Shown here one piece after another: positions 1-5,623 of a stretch of DNA of 5,623 nt. The DNA comes from an uncultured Chlorobiaceae bacterium (lineage in GTDB: Bacteria > Bacteroidota > Chlorobiia > Chlorobiales > Chlorobiaceae): the NCBI GenBank assembly GCA_903838095.1, contig CAILXE010000342.1:1-5623 (forward strand). Reading direction: 5' to 3'. How positions within the stretch are numbered: the stretch's first letter is position 1; every line of letters starts with the position of its first letter. The notes under the pieces were generated by a model. It was not told the origin of the DNA, searched no databases, and worked only from the letters and a program-made list of their open reading frames with translations. The position numbers and the translations under genes were made by a program.

Positions 1-313
1 CTATTCTATCGGTGACCTTGAGGATTTTTACAATCTCATCAAAAAAGAGCAGCGTTTTTCCCGGTGTGATCTTTTGCTGGAGAAAAACTTCAAGGTCGGA
101 GCAGATGCGTTTTACGTTCAGGTCGCCATCGAAGAGTTTGCGCAACTGCTGATTCCGCTCAAGATCAACGAGAGCAAGAGATTCAAACCTGCTTTTGCCA
201 AACTCTTTGAGTGACCAGGTTTTGCCGACCTGACGAGCGCCCCGCAGGATGAGGGGTTTGCGGCGTGTACTCTCCTGCCAGCGCCGAAGATCCTTGTCAA
301 TAAATCGAAGCAT
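1..313 (-). CDS. AAA-type ATPase (AAA_14 type), N-terminal fragment, cut by window edge
   Basis: The first 104 codons of a P-loop ATPase are visible; the rest lies beyond base 1. The protein begins MLRFIDKDLRRW. It has a Walker A motif GARQVGKT at residues 25-32 and a hydrophobic Walker B strand TLLFFDEI at residues 87-94. The GARQVGKTW form of the P-loop is typical of bacterial AAA_14 ATPases that usually carry a C-terminal DUF4143 domain and have no settled function. The ATG at 311-313 is the only reasonable start: upstream in frame there is no ATG, GTG or TTG before a stop, although the only SD-like bases (AAGG) are very close to it. It is separated by 159 bp from the complete ATPase gene upstream, which is a distant relative with a different P-loop. 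Oddity: after Walker B the family normally continues with Gln, a variable residue, then Cys-Pro or similar. Here it reads VKILKVTDRI, which does not fit, and the other two frames do not restore it. The gene may therefore be truncated or rearranged. Confidence 0.75.
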   Translation of the reverse strand, partial: MLRFIDKDLRRWQESTRRKPLILRGARQVGKTWSLKEFGKSRFESLALVDLERNQQLRKLFDGDLNVKRICSDLEVFLQQKITPGKTLLFFDEIVKILKVTDRI

Positions 314-472
314 AAGCCTTGGTTCAAGTAGTCTGAACTCGAATATTTTAATTTACAAGGCAATTTATGCTTTTCTTGTTTATAAATACAATGCAAAAGA
401 TTAAGGAGTATGAAAAGCTATAGTTCTTGTTGATAGTCAAGGGGTTTTGTGTATGCGTGATGAGAGATTGGC
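314..472. other. AT-rich intergenic region between the two ATPase genes
   Basis: This 159-bp stretch lies between the stop of the complete ATPase and the start of the partial one. It is AT-rich around 345-410, where the promoter of the partial gene would be expected, but I cannot pick a convincing -35/-10 pair. I see no stem followed by a T-run that would make a factor-independent terminator for the upstream gene. The octamer ATTTATGC at 364-371 matches the outer end of the palindrome at 1656-1696, without a matching second half; this is probably chance. Confidence 0.5.
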
Positions 473-1657
473 TCACAACGTGCCGATAGTACCTTCGCTG
501 GTTGCGGCATCACCGGCATGCAGATAGCTTACAACCTCGGCATTACTGCGTTGTTGTTGTTCGTGACCAGCATACAGCACCACTTTTTTTGCGACACGGT
601 CACCAAAAATGGCTGCGACTTTATTTATCTGGGAGAAAGATTCCTGACTGATCGTCTGCGATGACTTTATTTCGAAAAGACTTATCATGTTGCCCTCTTC
701 CAGCAGAACATCAACTTCCAGGCCGCTGCTGTCGCGATAAAAATGCAGCTTTGTCTGCAATCCTGCATTGATGCGGCCCTTGAGCATCTCAAGAACCACC
801 AGATTTTCAAACAGAGAGCCTCGCAAGGGATGAGCTTGCAGGTGCGACTCCTGCGTTATTCCGATCAGCCAGGAGGCCAGGCCTACATCGTAAAAATAGA
901 GTTTGGGCGACTTTGTCAATCGTTTACCGATATTGGCAAACCATGGTGGAAGTAAAAACACAACGAAAGAGGCCTCAAGCAGGGTAAGCCAGCTTTTTGC
1001 TGTCACGCTCGAAATCCCGGCATCAGCAGCAAGAGAGTGCAGGTTGAGCAGTTGTCCCACTCTTCCTGCCGCCAGGCGGACAAAGGTTTCAAATTCGCGT
1101 ATAAAGCGTAATTGCAGCAACTGCCGTAAATCGCGTTCCACATAAGTGGCAAAGTAATCTCCGAGCATGACTGCCGGGTCCAGATGATCCGCATAAATAC
1201 GCGGATAACCACCGTTGTGCAAAAGATGATCAACACCGGTTGGTTCCCCTGCATCGGACAGTTCTGCAACAGACAAGGGCAACAACTTCAGTAATGCGGT
1301 TCGTCCTGCAAGTGACTGACTGATATGACGGTTCAACTCAAATTGATGGCTACCTGTCAAAATAAATTCCCCGGCGGTTTTATGTTCATCAACACGAACC
1401 TGAATCCATGAAAGCAACTCGGGCACCCGCTGGACTTCATCAAGAATGGCGCCCGTGGGAAACTGGGCCAAATATCCTGCCGGATCATGCTGTGCAAAAC
1501 TACGGATATCGGGCCGCTCCAGATTGCTGTATGGTTTTTCAGGAAAAACTGTTCTGCAAAGAGTGGTTTTACCTGATTGCCTTGGCCCGGTAAGCGTTAC
1601 AACAGGATAGTGTGAGGCCCGGTTCTTCAGGGTAGATATGAGATGACGTGTAATCAT
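473..1657 (-). CDS. AAA_14 / DUF4143 family ATPase, complete (394 aa)
   Basis: A predicted cytoplasmic P-loop ATPase of the widespread AAA_14 plus DUF4143 family, whose cellular role is not established. The order seen is: Walker A GPRQSGKTT (residues 24-32), Walker B with AILDEVQRVPELL (70-82), a sensor-1-like strand FILTGSHQF (98-106), the family segment SLAGRT...LLPLS (115-129), GGYPR (149-153) and YVERDLR (172-178). DUF4143 follows: a winged-helix-like stretch around 194-230, then KLYFYDVGLASWL (252-264), LFENLVVLEML (282-292), FYRDSSGLEVDVLLE (306-320) and FEIKSS (328-333). The spaced acidic residues Glu284 and Asp316 with Glu329-x-Lys331 resemble a PD-(D/E)xK nuclease core. Length and ends are normal for the family, so the gene looks intact. 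The ATG is fixed by an in-frame TAA directly upstream and by the lack of any other start before the P-loop. There is no Shine-Dalgarno sequence, and the start codon touches a large palindrome. It is transcribed away from the kinase gene, 351 bp downstream of that gene's stop, probably from its own promoter. Confidence 0.9.
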   Translation of the reverse strand: MITRHLISTLKNRASHYPVVTLTGPRQSGKTTLCRTVFPEKPYSNLERPDIRSFAQHDPAGYLAQFPTGAILDEVQRVPELLSWIQVRVDEHKTAGEFILTGSHQFELNRHISQSLAGRTALLKLLPLSVAELSDAGEPTGVDHLLHNGGYPRIYADHLDPAVMLGDYFATYVERDLRQLLQLRFIREFETFVRLAAGRVGQLLNLHSLAADAGISSVTAKSWLTLLEASFVVFLLPPWFANIGKRLTKSPKLYFYDVGLASWLIGITQESHLQAHPLRGSLFENLVVLEMLKGRINAGLQTKLHFYRDSSGLEVDVLLEEGNMISLFEIKSSQTISQESFSQINKVAAIFGDRVAKKVVLYAGHEQQQRSNAEVVSYLHAGDAATSEGTIGTL

Positions 1658-1696
1658 TTATGCAATAGTAAAGTTTAACTTTAATATTGCATAAAT
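1656..1696. promoter_or_regulatory. 41-bp near-perfect palindrome at the ATPase start (candidate operator)
   Basis: The left arm ATTTATGCAATAGTAAAGTT (1656-1675) and the right arm AACTTTAATATTGCATAAAT (1677-1696) are reverse complements except for one pair (G1668 against A1684), with T1676 at the centre. The outer 12 bases and the inner 7 bases of each arm match perfectly. The element covers the predicted -10 box, the expected transcription start and the first two bases of the ATPase ATG. That position is typical of an operator for a dimeric repressor. Because transcription would begin near its centre, the mRNA would contain only half of it, so a DNA-level role is more likely than an RNA hairpin. 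Function is inferred; the symmetry is directly visible. Confidence 0.8.
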
Positions 1697-1711
1697 CAGA
1701 GGAAAAGTCAA
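1683..1711 (-). promoter_or_regulatory. Predicted sigma-70-like promoter of the DUF4143 ATPase
   Basis: On the minus strand TTGACT (1706-1711) is followed after exactly 17 bases by AATATT (1683-1688), preceded by TGC as in an extended -10 element. The -35 matches the consensus at five of six positions, the -10 at four of six. Transcription would be expected to begin near 1676, leaving a leader of about 19 nt without a Shine-Dalgarno sequence. The -10 lies inside the palindrome, so a protein bound there would block the promoter. Prediction from sequence only. Confidence 0.45.
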
Positions 1712-2008
1712 AAACAATGTGCACTTATGGATTTCCGACAAAAAGTGCAATGAGTCAACCCAAATCAGCATCTATACTTTCAGATGCGTCCATGGAGATG
1801 AAGCAGCTCTTTCTGTGCCATTCCAAAGCGCAGCCCCTGAATGCTGACAGGGATCTTGCCGACACCAAGCAGAGATCAGCCTGATCATCACACCCTGGAA
1901 CTGATCCAGAAGAATCCATGGGATAATGCGACAGGGATTCTTAACAACAACAGTGTACTGAAAGAGTCCTTTTCGCTATCCTTCGGGGTCATATTCTGTT
2001 CCACAAAT
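1697..2008. other. Gene-free spacer between kinase and ATPase genes
   Basis: This stretch of about 310 bp contains no recognisable gene on either strand. Its right part is the 3' flank of the kinase and its left part the promoter region of the ATPase. On the minus strand a 34-codon open frame starts 16 nt after the kinase stop (1888-1992) and encodes a peptide with a hydrophobic middle. Another short open stretch around 1770-1870 reads GKIPVSIQGLRFGMAQKELL without a convincing start; I recognise neither. Short symmetric elements occur at 1720-1749 and 1874-1886. I see no stem-plus-T-run terminator after the kinase gene. Confidence 0.5.
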
Positions 2009-5000
2009 TCAGGCGCGTTTATCATGAAATGGTACGCGCACTGTTGCTTCTACGCCTGTTGGAATACCTTTCAGACTTACTGTTCCTTTGTGCTGCTCAA
2101 CAATGCTCTTGACAAGCCATAATCCAAGACCTGCTCCACCAGTATTCATAGAATTGCTTCCACGACGGTATTTCTCAAAAAACGCTATGGACTGATCTTC
2201 CGTTATCGATTTCCCCTGGTTTCTGATTAAAATAACAGCTTGATTGCCTTCATGCCGGCAATCAAGTTCTATGGGGGAATTCGCTGGAGAATATTTTCTT
2301 GCATTGTCAAGCAGGTTGTAAATCGCTAATCCAAACTGGGTAGGATCACCTGAAATTCTGCACTCATTCAGCTCATTGGTAACATTAACCGGAATATCCT
2401 GCCAAAGCGATCTGAATGATTCAAGTTGAGCAGTAATAACCTGTGAGACCTTGAATAACTTATAGTTCAACACGGTCTTTGACTCGAACACACGGCTTTC
2501 ATGAATTGATTCTTCCATTACTTCAACAAGTCGATCAATGGCCCGGTGAATTTTGCCGGTTTCAACAGGATTAACACAGTTGCGTTGCTTGTTTTTAAGT
2601 TCGATAAGGTCAAGATTACCACGTATGATGGCAAGAGGAGTGCGATACTCATGGGTTATCATACTTAAAAAGCTGTTCAGTCGGTTCACTTCCTCATTCA
2701 ACTGAGATGTCCGATCGGCAACGGCCTGCTCAAGTCGCTCAATGCTCATCTGCTGAATTTCCTGAAGCGTAATATCGGTCATCATCACCAGAAGGGCCTG
2801 TCTGTCGTTGATCGTTATATATTCGGCAGAAAAGAGAATATTAAGGGTCTCTCCCGTTTTTTTTCTGAAATGGAACGGGGTATTGATGATTTTACGGTAT
2901 CCGTTAAGCTCCCGCTTGATTTGTTCTTCATCTTCATGCGCCATCACAACCCCGATCTCGAAAATACTCCTCCCGATAACCTCTTCCCTCTCGAACTCGA
3001 AAAGTTCCAGCAAAGCATTATTGACATCGAAAAGAATACCCTTTTCAATTTCCCCAATACCAATGGCAACCGGTGAGTGATCAAAAATATTCCTGAACTT
3101 GCTTTCGTTCGCTCTTATTGCGGCCTCAGCCTTTTTCTGTTCGGTAATATCCTGAACGATGCCAAGTACATGCATCGTGTTGTCGTTGACATCAGGCTGG
3201 CAGGTGCCGGTAACCCAGATCCATCGAAGTTCACCTTTTGACCGGTTAATCCGGCATTCAAAGGTATAACCCTCATGTTTCTGAATCGAATTCATGATCA
3301 AAGCCTGGATACGGGCCCGATCTTCAGGAACAACATAATTTAAAAACTTTTCCAGAGACCATTCCGACAGGGCATAATCGTCACCGAATATGTGAGCGTG
3401 TTCTGGCGAACGTTCAACATGATAATTCTGCAGGTTCAGGTCCCAGACGCCCACGTGGCTTTTTTTGAGAATAAAATCAAGTTTTTCCCTGTTTTTCTGG
3501 AGTTCGTCCTCAATTTTTTTACGGTTTGTTATATCAATAACGGTACCGAGGTAGCGGTCGACCTTGCCATGGTTGTTATACAGGGGCCTTCCTCTCGACA
3601 TCAGCCAGTGGATAGAACCATCAGGGTGTTCGACACGGTACTCGGTATTCAGCTCGGTTTTTGCCTTTGAGGCATTGGTAACAGCCTGAACAGTTTGTTC
3701 TCTGTCTTCAGGATATACCGTGTTTTTCCAAAGGTCAAACGTCGGCTTTTCCCCGTTCCGCCAATCCAGCCCATACAATGGCCATGTTTCAGTTGACCAG
3801 ATGTTTTCATTTGTTTTCAAGTTCCATTCCCAGACACCGGCACGCGCAGCTTCCAGCGCCTGGCTGAGCCTCATCTTGCTCTCCATCAGGTCATTGAGAA
3901 GTTCCTTGCGATCGGTAATGTCAGTTACGGTGCCGATATAGCTTTTAACCTTGCCTTCAGAATTGTAGAATGGCACCCCCCGGCACTGGAGCCAGTGTAC
4001 CGTACCATCCCTGTGGCAGACCCGGTACTCGACATTGATATCTTTGTCATGGTTGGCTGCCGACATGACCTTCTCGAATGTCATATCCTTGTCGAGAGGG
4101 TGAATATTGGTCTCACAAAGCTTGTGTGTGGTACTTTTACTGTCAGGTTCAAGATCGTATAATCTCCAGACACTATCCGTCCAGGTTACATTATCTTCAA
4201 TAACATTCCATTCCCAGACACCGGAGTTGGTAGCATCGAGAGCAAAAGTCATTCTCTTTTTACTTTCCTCAAGCGCTATTTCAGTTTTTTTTCTTTCGGT
4301 TATATCAATAATCGTTCCGATATAGCGAACCGTTTGTCCTTTGTTGTTCAACTGGGGTTTGCCTCGTGACATGAGCCAGTGAACTGAACCATTCGGATAA
4401 CATACTCTGTATTCAACATATAACTCCTTTCCTTGGCCGGAAGCATCACTGACAGTTTTCATGGCAGATTCCCTGTCATCAGGATGTATAGTACTGGCCC
4501 AGAGATCGAACGAAGGTTCAGCGCAATTTTTTTCAAGGCCGTAAAGAACCCATGCCTCATCGGACCATGTATTGGCATTTTTTTTCATGTCCCATTCCCA
4601 AACTCCTGCTCTGGCAGCTTCCAGGGCCATATCAAGCCGTCTGTTACTTTCGACAAGTTCAAGCTCGATCTTTTTACGTTCTGTTATATCAATTATCGCA
4701 CCTATATAACGCACAACGTTTCCTTGCGCATCATGGATTGGCATGCCCCGCGACGTGAGCCAGTGGATTGAGCCATCGGGATGAACGGTACGGTATTCAA
4801 GCGATGCAGCCACTCCCTTGCTTACTGCAGATTTGATGATCCACGAAGCCATTTCACGATCCTCAGGATGGACGGTATCGACGCAAAGCTGGTTGTTCAA
4901 GGGAAAACTGTCCGGTTCAAGGCCGTACAATCGCCATACCTGTTCAGACCAGCTCAACGCATCGGACGTAATATCCCACTCCCATACTCCAGACTGTGAG

Positions 5001-5623
5001 GCATCGAAAGCGTAATTGAAGCGGATCTTGCTCTGCATAAGCTCAAGTTCCATCTGCTTCCGTTCGGTGATATCGGTATTCGTTCCAACATAGCGTATAA
5101 CATGTCCTTCTTCGTCACGGAGAGGTGTGCTTCTTGAATGTATCCAGCGGACAGAACCGTCAGGTCGGCATATTCTGTATTCATGGTTCAGTTCGCCTCC
5201 TTTTTCCGTCACCTCCCCGACAAATGCCAGCGTTTTTTTGAGATCTTCAGGATGGACAATATTTTGCCAGAGTTCGAACGTCGCCTTTTCATTTCCGGGT
5301 GTCAATCCGAATAATGTCCACAGCGTATCCGACCAGATCACCTCGTTGTTCGAAAGATCTCTCTCATAGAAACCGGTACCGGAAGCTTTCAGTGCAAGCT
5401 CGAACCGTTTCTGATATTCAATAAGCTTCTGTTCCGACTCTTTACGCTCGGTGATATCAATAATTGAACCAATATAACGATGCTTGTGGTTGTCATTCTC
5501 ATCGAAGGGCTTGCCTCTCGAAAGAATCCAGCGAATTGAACCGTCTGGATGGCAGGTGCGGTATTCAACATTCAGATCGGTTTTGTTTTTTGTTACAGCA
5601 TTTATTGCCTGAAGAACAGGTTC
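2009..5623 (-). CDS. Multi-PAS sensor histidine kinase, 3' part (1204 aa visible, N-terminus beyond window)
   Basis: A sensor kinase predicted to autophosphorylate a histidine and pass the phosphate to an unidentified response regulator. Numbering residues from the right edge, PAS units lie at about 1-61 (partial), 74-189, 202-317, 330-445, 458-573, 586-702, 715-830 and 843-952. Units 1-6 are PAS_3-like, mostly with GVWEW near the start, an HPeDr motif in the middle and a closing DITeRK; the seventh complete unit is a different PAS type. A coiled-coil linker (about 955-983) leads to HisKA with the phosphoacceptor His991 in THEYRTPL. HATPase follows, with the N box around Asn1103 and Asn1107, the G1 box NQGKSI (1135-1140) and the G2 box GGAGLGLWLV (1162-1171). 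No membrane segment, HAMP or receiver domain is visible, so the seen part is cytoplasmic. The frame is open to the last base, so the start is outside; GTG at 5341 is Val95 within a PAS unit. No LOV-type NCRFLQ motif is present, and the ligands are unknown. Confidence 0.93.
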   Translation of the reverse strand, partial: EPVLQAINAVTKNKTDLNVEYRTCHPDGSIRWILSRGKPFDENDNHKHRYIGSIIDITERKESEQKLIEYQKRFELALKASGTGFYERDLSNNEVIWSDTLWTLFGLTPGNEKATFELWQNIVHPEDLKKTLAFVGEVTEKGGELNHEYRICRPDGSVRWIHSRSTPLRDEEGHVIRYVGTNTDITERKQMELELMQSKIRFNYAFDASQSGVWEWDITSDALSWSEQVWRLYGLEPDSFPLNNQLCVDTVHPEDREMASWIIKSAVSKGVAASLEYRTVHPDGSIHWLTSRGMPIHDAQGNVVRYIGAIIDITERKKIELELVESNRRLDMALEAARAGVWEWDMKKNANTWSDEAWVLYGLEKNCAEPSFDLWASTIHPDDRESAMKTVSDASGQGKELYVEYRVCYPNGSVHWLMSRGKPQLNNKGQTVRYIGTIIDITERKKTEIALEESKKRMTFALDATNSGVWEWNVIEDNVTWTDSVWRLYDLEPDSKSTTHKLCETNIHPLDKDMTFEKVMSAANHDKDINVEYRVCHRDGTVHWLQCRGVPFYNSEGKVKSYIGTVTDITDRKELLNDLMESKMRLSQALEAARAGVWEWNLKTNENIWSTETWPLYGLDWRNGEKPTFDLWKNTVYPEDREQTVQAVTNASKAKTELNTEYRVEHPDGSIHWLMSRGRPLYNNHGKVDRYLGTVIDITNRKKIEDELQKNREKLDFILKKSHVGVWDLNLQNYHVERSPEHAHIFGDDYALSEWSLEKFLNYVVPEDRARIQALIMNSIQKHEGYTFECRINRSKGELRWIWVTGTCQPDVNDNTMHVLGIVQDITEQKKAEAAIRANESKFRNIFDHSPVAIGIGEIEKGILFDVNNALLELFEFEREEVIGRSIFEIGVVMAHEDEEQIKRELNGYRKIINTPFHFRKKTGETLNILFSAEYITINDRQALLVMMTDITLQEIQQMSIERLEQAVADRTSQLNEEVNRLNSFLSMITHEYRTPLAIIRGNLDLIELKNKQRNCVNPVETGKIHRAIDRLVEVMEESIHESRVFESKTVLNYKLFKVSQVITAQLESFRSLWQDIPVNVTNELNECRISGDPTQFGLAIYNLLDNARKYSPANSPIELDCRHEGNQAVILIRNQGKSITEDQSIAFFEKYRRGSNSMNTGGAGLGLWLVKSIVEQHKGTVSLKGIPTGVEATVRVPFHDKRA
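2030..2674 (-). other. Histidine kinase catalytic core (HisKA + HATPase)
   Basis: This part of the kinase gene encodes the transmitter. His991 is encoded at 2651-2653 within SMITHEYRTPL; the residue two after the His is Tyr, where Leu is more common in HisKA. Asn1103 (2315-2317) sits in the N box YNLLDNARKYS. In the G1 box the usual Asp of DxGxG is Asn and the final Gly is Ser. The F box FFEKYRRG (1148-1155) and the glycine-rich G2 box are well preserved. The Asn-type G1 box occurs in other kinases of the superfamily, so activity is likely retained. Confidence 0.85.
3518..5623 (-). repeat. Tandem array of PAS-encoding repeats, period about 384 bp
   Basis: Six PAS_3-like units (the first cut by the edge) follow one another with nearly constant length. 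The Asp codon of the closing DIT motif recurs at 5456-5458, 5072-5074, 4688-4690, 4304-4306, 3920-3922 and 3533-3535, giving spacings of 384, 384, 384, 384 and 387 bp. The repeats are conserved mainly at protein level, with short conserved DNA blocks such as around the DIT motif. A seventh, more diverged unit keeps the phase (DIT Asp codon at 3149-3151, 384 bp on), and the eighth breaks it. This indicates expansion by internal tandem duplication. Confidence 0.85.

Noticed and set aside
118..396. 92-codon minus-strand frame overlapping the partial ATPase
   Set aside because: It is out of frame with the ATPase, which has the Walker A motif and a family-like N-terminus; this frame has no recognisable motif.
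431..441. TTGA-TAG-TCAA hairpin after the ATPase stop as a terminator
   Set aside because: The four-base stem is too weak and no T-run follows on the minus strand.
1656..1696. Palindrome as a transcription terminator of the kinase
   Set aside because: The stem is AT-rich with almost no loop, no T-run follows in either direction, and it lies more than 300 bp past the kinase stop.
1687..1884. 65-codon plus-strand frame in the spacer
   Set aside because: It starts inside the palindrome with no Shine-Dalgarno sequence, and the product resembles nothing I know.
1874..1886. Short palindrome GATCAG-C-CTGATC
   Set aside because: Six-base arms are expected by chance in several kilobases, and it is not placed at a promoter or gene end.
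1895..1909. CTGGA...TCCAG stem as a terminator
   Set aside because: It has only five base pairs and no following T-run.
4433..4771. 112-codon open frame on the plus strand
   Set aside because: It is antisense to the PAS array and encodes the complement of conserved PAS motifs. Similar antisense frames recur in other repeats, as expected from shared codon use.
5339..5341. GTG as start codon of the kinase, giving a 1110-residue protein
   Set aside because: The frame is open for 94 more codons to the window edge and encodes the end of another PAS unit with the same DITERK motif and spacing. No Shine-Dalgarno sequence precedes the GTG, and a start here would cut a PAS unit.
3518..5623. LOV-type photosensor PAS units
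   Set aside because: None of the units has the flavin-binding NCRFLQ-like motif.

Overview
The window carries three genes, all on the minus strand. Read in the direction of transcription they are a very large multi-PAS sensor histidine kinase (cut by the right edge), a complete AAA-type ATPase of the AAA_14/DUF4143 type, and the first 104 codons of a second AAA-type ATPase (cut by the left edge). I find no tRNA, rRNA, CRISPR array, insertion sequence or integrase. The base composition is moderate. The gene content (PAS-rich cytoplasmic kinase, tandem DUF4143-type ATPases) fits an environmental Gram-negative bacterium. The style of the proteins reminds me of green sulfur bacteria (Chlorobiaceae), but that is an impression, not a demonstration.

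Layout: 1-313 partial ATPase; 314-472 AT-rich intergenic; 473-1657 DUF4143 ATPase; 1656-1696 a 41-bp near-perfect palindrome that overlaps the ATPase start codon and its predicted promoter; 1697-2008 a gene-free spacer; 2009 to the right edge, histidine kinase (1204 residues visible, N-terminus missing). The kinase frame stays open to base 5623, and the GTG at 5341 is an internal valine, not the start.

The kinase is built from at least eight PAS units. Six of them (one cut by the edge) form a very regular array with a 128-residue (384-bp) period. After the PAS units come a coiled-coil linker, a HisKA dimerisation/phosphoacceptor domain and a C-terminal HATPase domain. No response regulator is adjacent on the downstream side and no membrane segment is visible. 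The two ATPases are probably unrelated to the kinase in function: a 351-bp gap and an independent promoter/operator separate them from it.

The most striking non-coding signal is the palindrome at 1656-1696. It has 20-bp arms with one mismatch around a single central base, it covers the predicted -10 box, the expected transcription start and two bases of the start codon, and the gene behind it has no Shine-Dalgarno sequence. The second signal of note is the tandem PAS array, whose repeats alternate in subtype. The third is the partial ATPase, whose sequence departs from the family immediately after Walker B, suggesting a rearrangement at the left edge.
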